64,000 nucleotides of DNA from Streptomyces pyxinae (GTDB taxonomy: Bacteria > Actinomycetota > Actinomycetes > Streptomycetales > Streptomycetaceae), in the NCBI RefSeq assembly GCF_024756275.1, contig NZ_JANUGQ010000003.1, positions 248,001-312,000 on the forward strand. Direction: 5' to 3'. The position numbers and the translations under genes were made by a program. Of this stretch, positions 9,949 to 24,103 are shown in pieces. Each line of letters opens with the position of its first letter. Positions within the stretch are counted from its first letter, which is position 1. The notes under the pieces were generated by a model that saw nothing but the letters and a program-made list of their open reading frames with translations, ran no database searches and was not told the origin of the DNA.

Positions 9949-11079
9949 GTGAAGATCCGGGTGGAGCGCGATGTACTCGCGGAGGCGGTGGCGTGGGTGG
10001 CCCGCAGCCTCCCGGCACGGCCGCCCGCTCCCGTACTCGCTGGCCTGCTGCTGAGGGCCGAGAGCGGACAGCTCAGTTTCTCCAGCTTCGACTACGAGGT
10101 GTCCGCGCGCGTCTCGGTGGAGGCCGAGGTGGAGGAGGAGGGCACCGTTCTCGTCTCCGGCCGGCTGCTCGCCGACATCTGCCGCGCCCTCCCCAACCGC
10201 CCGGTGGAGATCTCCACAGACGGTGTACGGGCGACCGTGGTCTGCGGCTCCTCCCGCTTCACCCTCCACACCCTCCCGGTGGAGGAGTACCCGTCGCTGC
10301 CCCAGATGCCCACCGCCACCGGCACCGTGCCCGGCGAGGTCTTCGCCTCCGCCGCCGCCCAGGTCGCCATCGCCGCGGGCCGGGACGACACGCTGCCCGT
10401 CCTCACCGGTGTCCGGATCGAGATCGAGGGCGACACCGTCACCCTGGCCTCCACCGACCGCTACCGCTTCGCCGTCCGCGAGTTCCTGTGGAAGCCGGAG
10501 TCCCCGGACGCCTCGGCCGTCGCCCTGGTGCCCGCCAAGACGCTGCTGGACACCGCCAAGTCTCTGACCAGCGGTGACACCGTCACCCTGGCGCTCTCCG
10601 GCTCGGGCGCCGGCGAGGGGCTGATCGGTTTCGAGGGCGCCGGCCGCCGCACCACCACCCGGCTGCTCGAGGGCGACCTGCCGAAGTACCGCACGCTCTT
10701 CCCGACCGAGTTCAACTCCGTCGCGGTGATTGAGACCGCCCCGTTCGTCGAGGCCGTCAAGCGCGTGGCCCTGGTGGCCGAGCGGAACACCCCGGTCCGG
10801 CTCACCTTCGAGCAGGGCGTGCTGATCCTGGAGGCGGGCTCCAGCGACGACGCACAGGCTGTGGAAAGGGTGGACGCGCAGCTGGAGGGCGACGACATCT
10901 CGATCGCCTTCAACCCGACCTTCCTGCTGGACGGACTCAGCGCGATCGACTCCCCGGTCGCCCAGCTCTCCTTCACCACGTCCACCAAGCCCGCGCTGCT
11001 GAGCGGCCGGCCGGCCCTCGACGCCGAGGCGGACGAGGCCTACAAGTACCTGATCATGCCGGTGCGGCTGAGCGGCTGA
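9949..11079 (+). CDS. dnaN: DNA polymerase III sliding clamp (beta subunit)
   Basis: The 376-residue clamp encircles DNA and tethers the replicative polymerase. Three repeated clamp domains of about 120 residues are seen: KIRVERDVLAEAVAWVARSLP at the start, a middle domain with TGVRIEIEGDTVTLASTDRYR, and a third ending in the conserved YLIMPVRLSG, which forms part of the protein-binding pocket. The GTG start lies after a GGAGGCGG-type ribosome binding site. It is the first gene downstream of oriC. Confidence 0.98.
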   Translation: MKIRVERDVLAEAVAWVARSLPARPPAPVLAGLLLRAESGQLSFSSFDYEVSARVSVEAEVEEEGTVLVSGRLLADICRALPNRPVEISTDGVRATVVCGSSRFTLHTLPVEEYPSLPQMPTATGTVPGEVFASAAAQVAIAAGRDDTLPVLTGVRIEIEGDTVTLASTDRYRFAVREFLWKPESPDASAVALVPAKTLLDTAKSLTSGDTVTLALSGSGAGEGLIGFEGAGRRTTTRLLEGDLPKYRTLFPTEFNSVAVIETAPFVEAVKRVALVAERNTPVRLTFEQGVLILEAGSSDDAQAVERVDAQLEGDDISIAFNPTFLLDGLSAIDSPVAQLSFTTSTKPALLSGRPALDAEADEAYKYLIMPVRLSG

Positions 11080-11116
11080 TCAGCGCCTTTGAGCGGCTGA
11101 CCCCACAGGTGTGCGA

Positions 11117-11144
11117 CCGCGTCCGGGCGTAGGCTCGGACGCGG
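11117..11144. terminator. Possible dnaN terminator/attenuator hairpin
   Basis: Nine-bp arms ccgcgtccg (11117-11125) and cggacgcgg (11136-11144) enclose a 10-base loop in the 101-bp dnaN-gnd spacer. It could end the dnaN transcript or lie in the gnd leader. No T tract is present. Confidence 0.45.
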
Positions 11145-11180
11145 GCAGAACACGGCACACAACGATTTGAGGATGCACTG

Positions 11181-12062
11181 ATGGAGCTCGGTCTCGTCGG
11201 CCTCGGCAAGATGGGCGGCAACATGCGCGAGCGCATTCGCCGCGCGGGGCACACCGTCATCGGCTACGACCGCAACCCGGACGTCTCGGACGTCGACAGC
11301 CTCGAAGAGCTGGTGTCCAAGCTCAAGGGACCCCGGGTGGTCTGGGTCATGGTCCCGGCCGGCGCGGCCACCCAGGCGACCATCGACGAACTCGCCGGCC
11401 TGCTGTCGCCCGGCGACGTGGTCGTGGACGGCGGCAACTCCCGCTGGACCGACGACGAGAAGCACGCCGTCGAGCTGGGCCTCAAGGAGATCGGCTTCGT
11501 CGACTGCGGGGTCTCCGGCGGTGTCTGGGGCCTGGAGAACGGCTACGCCCTGATGTACGGCGGTACCGAGGAGAACGTGGCGAAGGTCCAGCCGGTCTTC
11601 GACGCGCTCAAGCCCGAGGGTGAGTTCGGCTCGGTCCACGCGGGCAAGGTCGGCGCCGGCCACTTCGCCAAGATGGTCCACAACGGCATCGAGTACGCCA
11701 TGATGCAGGCGTACGCCGAGGGCTGGGAACTGCTGGAGAAGGTCGACTCGGTCACCGACGTCCGTGAGGTCTTCCGCTCCTGGCAGGAGGGCACGGTCAT
11801 CCGCTCCTGGCTGCTCGACCTCGCGGTCGACGCGCTGGACGAGGACGAGCACCTGGAGAAACTGCGCGGCTTCGCGCAGGACTCCGGCGAGGGCCGGTGG
11901 ACGGTCGAGGCGGCCATCGACCACGCGGTGCCGCTGCCCGCCATCACCGCCTCGCTCTTCGCCCGGTTCGCGTCCCGCCAGGACGACTCCCCGCAGATGA
12001 AGATGATCGCCGCGCTCCGCAACCAGTTCGGCGGCCACGCGGTCGAGGCCAGCAAGAAGTAG
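11181..12062 (+). CDS. gnd: 6-phosphogluconate dehydrogenase, decarboxylating (short GntZ type)
   Basis: It would oxidatively decarboxylate 6-phosphogluconate to ribulose 5-phosphate (pentose phosphate pathway). The Rossmann motif [12 protein letters not shown] is at the N-terminus. Substrate-site signatures include [35 protein letters not shown] and [25 protein letters not shown] split by the catalytic Lys. At 293 residues it is the short form lacking the C-terminal tail of the 470-residue enzyme; short forms often prefer NAD. It lies between dnaN and recF, as in other Streptomyces. Substrate specificity is inferred from family membership. Confidence 0.9.
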   Translation: MELGLVGLGKMGGNMRERIRRAGHTVIGYDRNPDVSDVDSLEELVSKLKGPRVVWVMVPAGAATQATIDELAGLLSPGDVVVDGGNSRWTDDEKHAVELGLKEIGFVDCGVSGGVWGLENGYALMYGGTEENVAKVQPVFDALKPEGEFGSVHAGKVGAGHFAKMVHNGIEYAMMQAYAEGWELLEKVDSVTDVREVFRSWQEGTVIRSWLLDLAVDALDEDEHLEKLRGFAQDSGEGRWTVEAAIDHAVPLPAITASLFARFASRQDDSPQMKMIAALRNQFGGHAVEASKK

Positions 12063-12126
12063 GTCCAGGGGGCCGCGCGCCGGTGCGCGCGGCCGCCGTT
12101 CGTGCCGGAAGGTCCCCCGCGCAGCC

Positions 12127-13245
12127 ATGCATGTCACGCATTTGTCGCTGGCCGACTTCCGGTCGTACGCCCGGGTCGAGGTACCCCTCGATCCGGGCGT
12201 CACCGCGTTCGTGGGCGCCAACGGGCAGGGCAAGACCAATCTGGTCGAGGCGATCGGCTATCTCGCCACCCTCGGCAGCCACCGGGTCTCCTCGGACGCG
12301 CCGCTCGTCCGGATGGGCGCCGAGCGGGCGATCGTCCGCGCCGCCGTCACCCAGGGCGAGCGCTCCCAACTGGTCGAGCTGGAGCTCAACCCGGGCCGCG
12401 CCAACCGGGCCAGGATCAACCGGTCATCGCAGGTCAGGCCGCGTGATGTGCTGGGCATCGTGCGCACCGTGCTGTTCGCGCCGGAGGATCTGGCGCTGGT
12501 CAAGGGCGACCCCGGCGAGCGGCGCCGGTTCCTGGACGAGCTGGTCACCGCCCGTTCTCCGCGCATGGCGGGCGTCCGCTCCGACTACGAGCGGGTGCTC
12601 AGACAGCGGAACACCCTGCTGAAGTCCGCCGCCCTGGCCCGTCGCCACGGCGGGCGCTCCATGGACATGTCCACCCTGGACGTCTGGGACCAGCATCTGG
12701 CCCGGGCCGGCGCCGAGCTGCTCGCCCACCGGCTGGACCTGGTCACCACCCTCCAGCCGCTGGCCGACAAGGCGTACGAGCAGCTCGCCCCGAGTGGCGG
12801 CCCGGTCGCCCTCACCTACAAGGGCGCGGTGGAGGGCGCCCGGACGCGCGAGGAGCTGTACGAGGGACTGCTCGGCGCGCTGGCCGAGGTGCGCAAGCAG
12901 GAGCTGGAGCGGGGCGTCACCCTGGTGGGCCCGCACCGCGACGACCTGGTGCTCGGGCTGGGCGAGCTGCCCGCCAAGGGGTACGCCAGCCATGGCGAGT
13001 CCTGGTCGTACGCGTTGGCACTGCGCCTCGCCTCGTACGACCTGCTGCGCGGCGAGGGCAACGAGCCCGTACTGGTGCTGGACGACGTCTTCGCGGAGCT
13101 GGACGCCCGCCGCCGGGAGCGGCTGGCCGAACTGGTGGCCCCGGCCGAGCAGGTGCTGGTCACGGCCGCGGTGGACGAGGACGTGCCGGACGCGCTGGCG
13201 GGCGTGCGGTACCTGGTGGCGGAAGGGACGGTGGAGCGGCGGTGA
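12127..13245 (+). CDS. recF: DNA replication and repair protein RecF
   Basis: The 372-residue SMC-like ATPase loads RecA at gaps with RecO and RecR. Features seen: [14 protein letters not shown] at the start; Walker [19 protein letters not shown] at about residues 36-50; the signature-type region [16 protein letters not shown]; and Walker [21 protein letters not shown] near the C-terminus. The ATG start is immediate after the gnd spacer. The stop overlaps the next gene (GTGA), so the two are coupled. Confidence 0.97.
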   Translation: MHVTHLSLADFRSYARVEVPLDPGVTAFVGANGQGKTNLVEAIGYLATLGSHRVSSDAPLVRMGAERAIVRAAVTQGERSQLVELELNPGRANRARINRSSQVRPRDVLGIVRTVLFAPEDLALVKGDPGERRRFLDELVTARSPRMAGVRSDYERVLRQRNTLLKSAALARRHGGRSMDMSTLDVWDQHLARAGAELLAHRLDLVTTLQPLADKAYEQLAPSGGPVALTYKGAVEGARTREELYEGLLGALAEVRKQELERGVTLVGPHRDDLVLGLGELPAKGYASHGESWSYALALRLASYDLLRGEGNEPVLVLDDVFAELDARRRERLAELVAPAEQVLVTAAVDEDVPDALAGVRYLVAEGTVERR

Positions 13246-13874
13246 CCTTCGGCATCTCCCCGGGCGGTACGGGCCCGGGCGGTACGGACCCCGTGGGCGG
13301 CCGGCCGGAAGCCGGTGCGGCCCCGCTCCCCGCCGCGCCCCAGGGCCCCGACGCGGCTCCGGTGCCCGCTCCGTCGGGTGTGGACCTGGCGCGGGTGGCG
13401 CTGCGGGCCGCCAAGGAGCAGGCGAAGGCCCGGGGCGCTGCCGCCCAGCAGAAGAAGCAGGCCCGGCGGGGCGGCGGGCTGCGCTCGGGTGCCCGGGCCG
13501 ACGGCCGGGACCCGCTGCCGCTGGGAGCCGCCATCAACCGGCTGATCACCGAACGTGGCTGGGAGGCCCCGGCGGCGGTCGGCGGGGTCATGGGGCGCTG
13601 GCCGCAGATCGTGGGCGAGGACCTGGCGAAGCACTGCGTCCCGCTCCGGTACGACGAGGATCCCGAGGAGCGGGTGCTCACCGTGCAGTGCGACTCCACC
13701 GTCTGGGCCACCCAACTGCGGCTGCTCGCCCCCCGGCTGGTGGCCCGGCTCAACGAGGACCTGGGCCATGGCACGGTACAGATGATCAAGGTGCTGGGGC
13801 CGGGCGGTCCCCGGCGCGGCTACGGCCCGCTGCGGGCCCCGGGCAGTACGGGGCCGGGCGACACCTACGGGTGA
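13242..13874 (+). CDS. dciA: DciA-like DUF721 protein
   Basis: A 210-residue protein of the family that replaces DnaC/DnaI as helicase operator in many bacteria; the mycobacterial homologue at the same locus (Rv0004) is linked to replication and DnaB. A disordered Pro/Gly-rich N-terminus (1-65) precedes a basic Lys/Ala/Gln-rich helix. The DUF721 domain follows (about 85-185): [50 protein letters not shown] and [10 protein letters not shown]. The GTG start overlaps the recF stop. The assignment is by family and synteny. Confidence 0.85.
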   Translation: MTFGISPGGTGPGGTDPVGGRPEAGAAPLPAAPQGPDAAPVPAPSGVDLARVALRAAKEQAKARGAAAQQKKQARRGGGLRSGARADGRDPLPLGAAINRLITERGWEAPAAVGGVMGRWPQIVGEDLAKHCVPLRYDEDPEERVLTVQCDSTVWATQLRLLAPRLVARLNEDLGHGTVQMIKVLGPGGPRRGYGPLRAPGSTGPGDTYG

Positions 13875-14146
13875 GGCGGGCGGGCACCGGGGCGGGACCT
13901 CCGCACCGGCGCCCCGCGCGCGCCGCGCCTCTCCGCGCCGGGCGGGGTGCCGGGTGCGAACTCTTCGGGGGTAAGGGCCCGGGCCGCCCGCGCCGCGAGG
14001 GCTTGGGCCGGTTGCGGGGCGGGGACCGGGAGGCGCGGCGACGGGTGGTCCACCGGGCGGGCCCGGGCCGGGGCGGGCGGCCGATCGGCGGAGTCGTACC
14101 GCTGTCGGATCCTCCACTCTGCCCACCGGGCGGTGTTCAGGCGCTC

Positions 14147-14162
14147 TGTTTCACGTGAAACA
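14147..14162. promoter_or_regulatory. parS: parS site (gyrB-proximal, 1 of 3)
   Basis: Perfect palindrome gtttcacgtgaaac at 14148-14161, with T and A flanks to give the extended 16-mer. Confidence 0.95.
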
Positions 14163-14181
14163 GAGTGGCGTCAACGGGGCT

Positions 14182-14195
14182 GTTTCACGTGAAAC
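14182..14195. promoter_or_regulatory. parS: parS site (gyrB-proximal, 2 of 3)
   Basis: Perfect 14-bp palindrome. Its left flank is T but its right flank is G. Its centre lies 34 bp from the first copy, about three helical turns. Confidence 0.95.
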
Positions 14196-14199
14196 GGGG

Positions 14200-14213
14200 G
14201 TTTCACGTGAAAC
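14200..14213. promoter_or_regulatory. parS: parS site (gyrB-proximal, 3 of 3)
   Basis: Perfect 14-bp palindrome. Its centre lies 18 bp from the second copy, leaving only four bases between the two palindromes. Confidence 0.95.
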
Positions 14214-14574
14214 AGGGCGGGGCCTACGGCTTCGGAGGTCCGTCCCGCTGCGTGAACGGCCGGCCGCCGCGTGCCGTCTGCCCGGTGGGAGTCGCGGGCG
14301 GGTGGCTCTGTCGCCGTCTCCCCGGTGCTGTGCCCCGGCGGCGCCGGTGCGGGCAGGTGGCGGGGCCCGGGGGCGCGCGGACCGGCCGGTCGGTGAGGCG
14401 GCCGTCACCGTAGCGGCAGGTTGACATCCCGAAGCGCTGAGTGCCCGCGTGAGCCTCTCGGGCCCCCACCCCGCATATGGGGAGTCGGTTCCCGCCGGTT
14501 CAGGGCGGCACATGCGGACTCAGGCACCGCCAAACCCCCATGAGTGTCAGCGCTACCGGTAGACTGGTAGGTAA

Positions 14575-16758
<2,184 letters not shown>

Positions 16759-16800
16759 GTCGGTCTCAGCTGACCGCACGAAAGGAACTGAAGACCAGCA

Positions 16801-19599
<2,799 letters not shown>

Positions 19600-19603
19600 G
19601 AGC

Positions 19604-20215
19604 GTGAGTGGAGCCACGGGCGCCGGATCGGCTGCTTCCAAAACGAAAGGTGCCCGTGGCTCCGCCGCGGACTCCCAGGGGGTGTCGGTGACCACGTACG
19701 ACGAGGGGCCGCTGCCCGGCGATCGCCCCGCCGCCAAGAAGTCCTCCGGTCCGTACCACCCGCCGCAGGCGTACGGCGCCGGGGACGGCGGCCAGGGCGG
19801 CGCGGCCGCCCGGCTGGCGCGTACCGGCGCCAAGACCACCCCGCGCACCCGCAAGGCCCGGCTGCGGGTGGCCAAGGCCGATCCCTGGTCGGTGATGAAG
19901 GTGAGCTTCCTGCTCTCCATCGCGCTCGGCATCTGCACGGTGGTCGCCGCCGCGGTGCTCTGGATGGTCATGGACGCGATGGGCGTCTTCACCACGGTCG
20001 GCGGCACGATCAGCGAGGCCACCGGCTCCAATGAGAGCAACGGCTTCGACCTCCAGTCCTTCCTGTCGCTGCCGCGGGTGCTGCTCTTCACCTCGGTGAT
20101 CGCGGTGATCGACGTCGTCCTCGCGACGGCGCTGGCCACCCTCGGTGCCTTCGTCTACAACCTGTCGGCGGGCTTCGTCGGCGGGGTCGAGCTCACGCTC
20201 GCCGAGGACGAGTAG
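19604..20215 (+). CDS. DUF3566 transmembrane protein
   Basis: A 203-residue membrane protein of the family always found directly after gyrA in Streptomyces. A low-complexity cytoplasmic N-terminus (1-85) ends in a basic patch (RTRKARLRVAKADPWSVMKVSF). Two membrane segments follow: SFLLSIALGICTVVAAAVLW and a second near VLLFTSVIAVIDVVLATALA. The end FVYNLSAGFVGGVELTLAED is characteristic. The GTG start is 4 bases after the gyrA stop, so it is co-transcribed. In M. tuberculosis and C. glutamicum relatives the family is linked to cell shape and envelope, but the role here is not established. Confidence 0.88.
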   Translation: MSGATGAGSAASKTKGARGSAADSQGVSVTTYDEGPLPGDRPAAKKSSGPYHPPQAYGAGDGGQGGAAARLARTGAKTTPRTRKARLRVAKADPWSVMKVSFLLSIALGICTVVAAAVLWMVMDAMGVFTTVGGTISEATGSNESNGFDLQSFLSLPRVLLFTSVIAVIDVVLATALATLGAFVYNLSAGFVGGVELTLAEDE

Positions 20216-20230
20216 CCCCGGGCAGCGGAT

Positions 20231-20260
20231 TTGGGGAGTTCCGGCTCTGTGCGCTAATCT
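20231..20260 (+). promoter_or_regulatory. Candidate tRNA-Ile promoter
   Basis: TTGGGG (20231-20236) and TAATCT (20255-20260) are separated by 18 bp, with the -10 ending 24 bases before the tRNA. The same gctaatcttc context occurs upstream of tRNA-Leu (from about 43058), which supports a shared tRNA promoter element. Confidence 0.4.
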
Positions 20261-20284
20261 TCAGAGGTCAGCGCGCAGCGCGGC

Positions 20285-20358
20285 GGGGCTATAGCTCAGT
20301 TGGTTAGAGCGCATCCCTGATAAGGATGAGGCCACAGGTTCAAATCCTGTTAGCCCCA
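20285..20358 (+). tRNA. tRNA-Ile (GAU)
   Basis: A complete 74-nt cloverleaf. The acceptor stem is ggggcta/tagcccc with discriminator A. The anticodon loop CTGATAA gives GAT at 20319-20321, and the T arm has GTTCAAAT. The 3' CCA is not encoded. It follows gyrA-DUF3566, a common actinobacterial position. Confidence 0.98.
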
Positions 20359-20362
20359 CAGT

Positions 20363-20406
20363 CGAAGAAGCCCGGCAGGTCATCATTGACCGGCCGGGCT
20401 TCTTCG
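20363..20406 (+). terminator. tRNA-Ile terminator hairpin
   Basis: Perfect 14-bp arms (20363-20376 and 20393-20406, cgaagaagcccggc and its complement) with a 16-base loop start 4 bases after the tRNA. Confidence 0.85.
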
Positions 20407-20581
20407 TGTGCACCCGCCCTGTTCTGTCGTGAAGCACCCTGTTCCGCCGTGGAGCCGCCGTTCTTCCCCGCCGTCCCCGGGCCGGTGCGGGGGGCCGGAG
20501 GCAGGTCACCGATTGGTATCGGCCGGTGTGTATAGTCGGGCGCCAGAAGGTCTCCTACGTCAAGAAAGACGAGGTCGCGCG

Positions 20582-20716
20582 GTGAAGAAGCTTCTCCTGG
20601 TCGCCCTGGCCGCCATCGGCGGACTCCTCGTGTACCGCCAGATCCAGGCGGACCGCGCCGAGCAGGACCTGTGGACGGAGGCGACCGACTCCGTGCCCGC
20701 TGGTTCCGGTGTGTGA
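20582..20716 (+). CDS. DLW-39 family microprotein
   Basis: A 44-residue protein starting GTG at 20582: MKKLLLVALAAIGGLLVYRQ, then QADRAEQDLWTEATDS, which holds the diagnostic D-L-W. Residues 3-17 form a hydrophobic segment that could anchor it in the membrane. The family is conserved in actinobacteria between the gyrA-proximal tRNAs and has no assigned function. It is followed by a strong hairpin. The TATAGT at 20531 upstream lacks a -35 at acceptable spacing. Confidence 0.85.
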   Translation: MKKLLLVALAAIGGLLVYRQIQADRAEQDLWTEATDSVPAGSGV

Positions 20717-20747
20717 GCCGAGGCAGTCGACAGACGAACTGCGTACG

Positions 20748-20778
20748 GGCCCCGGTCGCTGAGTCAGCGACCGGGGCC
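20748..20778 (+). terminator. Terminator after DLW-39 gene
   Basis: Fifteen-bp complementary arms (20748-20762 and 20764-20778) almost abut, so the real loop uses a few central bases. It ends in cctt, 31 bases after the stop. Confidence 0.8.
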
Positions 20779-21012
20779 TTGTGCTGTCCGGGCCTCGCCA
20801 GGCGTTCCGGACGCCGGGGCCCGGTTGCGGGACGGCCCCGCCGGGATTCGCCACCGCAACGATTTCCTTCGCGGCAGCGAATGCGCCCGGATGCCGCCGG
20901 TCTTCCGGCCGGGCGCAGACAGCGGCGCCGCGGCCGGGGCAGGATGGTCCGGCACCACGGGCCCGGAGCCCGGCGGGGTGCGGACCACAGGCCCTGGGGG
21001 GAGCAGCCGGTG

Positions 21013-22341
21013 ATGAGGCGGTGGGGGACGAAACGGCGAGCGAAGAGACGGTGCGCCGGGGCCGGGCGGCCGGCCGGGATCGCGCTGCGGTGCGCCGCGG
21101 CGGCCGGCGCCGCGCTGCTGGGGACGGCGGTGGCCCGGCCGGCCTCGGCGGCGGAGGCGCCCGGCTCGTACGCCTTCGCCGACGGCGCCCGGACGGTGCG
21201 CGGCGCGGCGGGCAGCAGCGACGCCCCGGTGATCGAGGCGGGCGCCGTGTACCGGGACGCGGTCGAGGCGGACGGGAAGCTGTTCTACCGGGTCGAGCTG
21301 GACGCCCGGAGCAACGCCTATGTCTCCGCCGTCGCCGTCCCCCCGGCGGACGGCCGGGTCACCTATGAGGACAGGCTCAAGGTGACGCTCCAGGACCGGG
21401 ACGGCCGCGACTGCGGCCATGACGACGCCCCGATCGGCTCGGCCGCCTACCCCCGGCCGCTGGCCACCTCTGCCGGCCGCACCGTCGAGGCCGGCGGTTC
21501 CACCTGCCAGGAGGCCGGCCCGTACTACCTCGTCGTCGAGCGGGCCACCGGCAAGGGCTCCTCGCGCGAGCCCTGGCAGCTGGAGCTCCGCCCCGTGCTG
21601 GAACCCGGTCCCCGGGACGCCGGCCCCACCGCCGCGCCCTCCGTATGGCCGAGCGCCTCCCCGCCGCCCCCGGGCGGTCTCCGGGACCGGACCGGAGGTG
21701 GCGGGTTCGCCGACGCTCCCGGGCTGACCCAGGGGGAGTGGAAGGACCGGATCGAGCCGGGCCGGAGCCGGTTCTACCGGGTGCCGGTCGACTGGGGTCA
21801 GCAGCTCTTCGCCGACGCCGAACTGGGCAGTTCCGCCGGGACCGGCGGCGGTTCGGTGGGCAGCGCGCTGGCCGTCGACCTCTACAACCCGGCGCTCGGC
21901 CTGGTGACGAGCGGGAACGGTGTCTCCTACGACGGCAGACAGAAGTCGGTGGCGCTCGACGCGCTGCCGCCGGTCGCCTACGAGAACCGTTTCTCCTCCG
22001 ACTCCACCGTGCGGGCCGTGCGGTTCGCCGGCTGGTACTACCTGCGGGTCACGCTCAGCCCCGAGGTCGGCGGGAGCTTCGGCCGGAAGCCGTACGGGCT
22101 GTCCCTGCGGGTCACCGTGCGGGGCACCCCGAAGCCCTTCGCCTACGACGGGTTCCCCGGGATTTTCGCGGTGACGGCCGGCGACCGGGAGGACGCTGCC
22201 GCTGGGCGGAGCGTGCCGGGGGCGGCGGCCAGGAGCGCCACCCTGCGGACCGTCGCGGTGGCGGGGATCGGCACCGGGACGGCCCTGGTGCTCGGGCTCG
22301 GTGCCTGGGCCCTGTCAGCCCGCAGGACCGCGGCCCGCTGA
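21013..22341 (+). CDS. Secreted, C-terminally anchored hypothetical protein
   Basis: A 442-residue protein I do not recognise by name. A basic N-terminus (MRRWGTKRRAKRRC) leads into a hydrophobic signal segment ending ARPASAAEAP, consistent with Sec export and cleavage after ASA. The extracytoplasmic part has two beta-rich halves, residues about 45-190 and 235-400, separated by a Pro-rich linker. Both halves contain similar GxxYxVxV/FYRV phrases, suggesting an internal duplication. A C-terminal membrane segment (TVAVAGIGTGTALVLGLGAWAL) precedes SARRTAAR. The ATG at 21013 (or GTG just before) follows GGGGGGAG. The open frame back to 20671 is a run-through. It converges with the kinase gene. 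Confidence 0.75.
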   Translation: MRRWGTKRRAKRRCAGAGRPAGIALRCAAAAGAALLGTAVARPASAAEAPGSYAFADGARTVRGAAGSSDAPVIEAGAVYRDAVEADGKLFYRVELDARSNAYVSAVAVPPADGRVTYEDRLKVTLQDRDGRDCGHDDAPIGSAAYPRPLATSAGRTVEAGGSTCQEAGPYYLVVERATGKGSSREPWQLELRPVLEPGPRDAGPTAAPSVWPSASPPPPGGLRDRTGGGGFADAPGLTQGEWKDRIEPGRSRFYRVPVDWGQQLFADAELGSSAGTGGGSVGSALAVDLYNPALGLVTSGNGVSYDGRQKSVALDALPPVAYENRFSSDSTVRAVRFAGWYYLRVTLSPEVGGSFGRKPYGLSLRVTVRGTPKPFAYDGFPGIFAVTAGDREDAAAGRSVPGAAARSATLRTVAVAGIGTGTALVLGLGAWALSARRTAAR

Positions 22342-22395
22342 GGTCCGTACTCCCCGGGGCAGCCGTGGGGTGGCCGCGACCGGGCCGCCGGAGGG

Positions 22396-24060
22396 TCAAC
22401 CCCTGGCGAGCGCCCAGAAACCGACGGCGTAACAGATCAGGGCCAGCAGCAGCACCGGTACGGCCACCTTCGGCGGCGGTCCGGGGCGCCGGCGCGCGGC
22501 GGCCGTGCGGGCCGGCGCCCCGGACGGGCCGGGCGCCCCGGACGGGCCGGATGGGTCAGGTACGCCGGACAGGCCGGGTCCGGTGGCCGGCCGGCCCAGG
22601 TGCGCCGGCGCGGTGTACGGGCGAGTGGGCGCCGGTTCCGGCCGGGCGCTCAGCAGGTCCGGGGCGGCGACGCCCTGGACGGCGATCCCTGGAACGGCGT
22701 CTCCCGTGACGGCGGCGCCCGGGGCGGCGGGCGCCGGGACAGGGGCCCCCGGGGCGGCGGCCTCCGGGGCGGTAGTGGCTCCCGGGGCGGCGGGCGCCGC
22801 GGGCCCGGGCCGTAGCCAGGCCCCCGGCACGGGTCCGGGCGGTGGGCCCTGCGGGCGCTCGGGTGGCGGGGCGAGCCGGGAGGTGCCGGTGCCGGACGAA
22901 ACCGACCACGGCCGGCCGGACGCGGGAGCGGCACCGGCTCCCGGACCGGTGACGGGCCCGCCGGTCGGGCAACCGACGGGCCCGGGCCCGCCGGGCGCCG
23001 GGCCACCCGCCGCGCCGCCGGTGCCGGCGGCCGGGGCGGCCGCAGCAACCGGGTCGGCCGGTGCGCCCGTGGCCGGGCCCTCCGGCGGGACGGCCGCTCC
23101 GTTGCCAGCTCCACCGCCGTACCCGGTGCCGTACCCGGTGACCTTCCTGGTGCCCTCGACGGGAGCGCGGGGCGCGGGGCTGTCCGGGCCCTCAGGGCCG
23201 TACCCGGCGGGCAGCGGGCCGAGCTGGTCGAAGACCTCGACCGGCTCCTCATCCCGCCCCGGCTCCGGGAGCAGCTCGACGGCGGCCGCCAGAGCCTTCC
23301 GGGCGCCGGTGGCGGTACGGAACCGGGCCGCCGGGTCCGGCTGGAGCAGACCGGCGACGACCTGCCACAGCGGCTCGGGCACGCCCTGCGGGGCACCCGG
23401 GGTGCCGTACGCCGTGAAGTGGTCGACCAGGGCCCTGGTGTCCGGCTTGCGGCCCTCCAGCAGATGGAGGGCGACCAGGCCCACCGCGAACAGATCGGCG
23501 GCGAAGTCCGGTTCGGCGCCCAGCAATTGTTCGGGCGCGAAGTAGCCCGGGGTGCCCACCACATAGTCGGTCTCGGTGAGCCGGGGCTCGCCCTTGCGCA
23601 TGGCGATGCCGAAGTCGGAGAGGCGGAGGTGCGGCCGCCCGGCGCCGGTCGCCTCCAGCAGGATGTTGGCCGGCTTGATGTCCCGGTGCACGACCCCCTC
23701 GGCGTGCACCGCCGCCAGACCGGCGAGCAACTGGTCGAGCAGGACGCAGACGAACCGGGCCGGCAGCGGTCCGTAGTCCCCGATGACATGGGCCAGCGAG
23801 CCGCCGCCCACCAGGTCCATGGTGAACAGCACCTTGTCGTCGTCGGCCGCCCAGCTGGCGGGGGCGAGGACGTGCGGGTGGTCGATCCGCAGGGCCTGCT
23901 CGCGCACGAAGCGCAGCAGGGCGTGGGCATCGCTCTGCTGAAGGACCTTGGCGGCCACATAGCGGCGGCGGCGATGGTCCCAGGCGCGCCAGACGGCGCC
24001 CACCCCGCCCCGGCCGATCGGGTCGATCAGCTCGTACCGAGCAGCGAAGACCTCACCCAT
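22396..24060 (-). CDS. Membrane-anchored Hanks-type Ser/Thr protein kinase
   Basis: A 554-residue kinase. The catalytic domain covers about residues 9-265: the glycine loop IGRGGVGAVW, Lys38 in VAAKVL, HRDIKPANILL with catalytic Asp127, SDFGIA (149-153), and GTPGYFAPEQLLG as the activation and P+1 region. Residues about 290-525 are a disordered Pro/Ala/Gly-rich stretch. A single membrane segment (VAVPVLLLALICYAVGFWAL) ends the protein, leaving almost no extracellular part. It therefore lacks a PASTA-type sensor, unlike the other kinase in this window. The ATG at 24060 is 43 bases downstream of an XRE-type regulator on the same strand, probably one operon. The frame reading through to 24393 is rejected. 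Confidence 0.88.
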   Translation of the reverse strand: MGEVFAARYELIDPIGRGGVGAVWRAWDHRRRRYVAAKVLQQSDAHALLRFVREQALRIDHPHVLAPASWAADDDKVLFTMDLVGGGSLAHVIGDYGPLPARFVCVLLDQLLAGLAAVHAEGVVHRDIKPANILLEATGAGRPHLRLSDFGIAMRKGEPRLTETDYVVGTPGYFAPEQLLGAEPDFAADLFAVGLVALHLLEGRKPDTRALVDHFTAYGTPGAPQGVPEPLWQVVAGLLQPDPAARFRTATGARKALAAAVELLPEPGRDEEPVEVFDQLGPLPAGYGPEGPDSPAPRAPVEGTRKVTGYGTGYGGGAGNGAAVPPEGPATGAPADPVAAAAPAAGTGGAAGGPAPGGPGPVGCPTGGPVTGPGAGAAPASGRPWSVSSGTGTSRLAPPPERPQGPPPGPVPGAWLRPGPAAPAAPGATTAPEAAAPGAPVPAPAAPGAAVTGDAVPGIAVQGVAAPDLLSARPEPAPTRPYTAPAHLGRPATGPGLSGVPDPSGPSGAPGPSGAPARTAAARRRPGPPPKVAVPVLLLALICYAVGFWALARG

Positions 24061-24103
24061 GCGCCGCGTCCGCTCCCCCACCCCCGCCTGTCCGGACTTT
24101 CTC

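Noticed and set aside
14421..14565. gyrB promoter from TTGACA (14421) and TAGACT (14560)
   Set aside because: The two elements are over 130 bases apart, and neither has a partner at normal spacing.
20513..20536. Promoter TTGGTA...TATAGT before the DLW-39 gene
   Set aside because: The spacing between the hexamers is only 12 bp.
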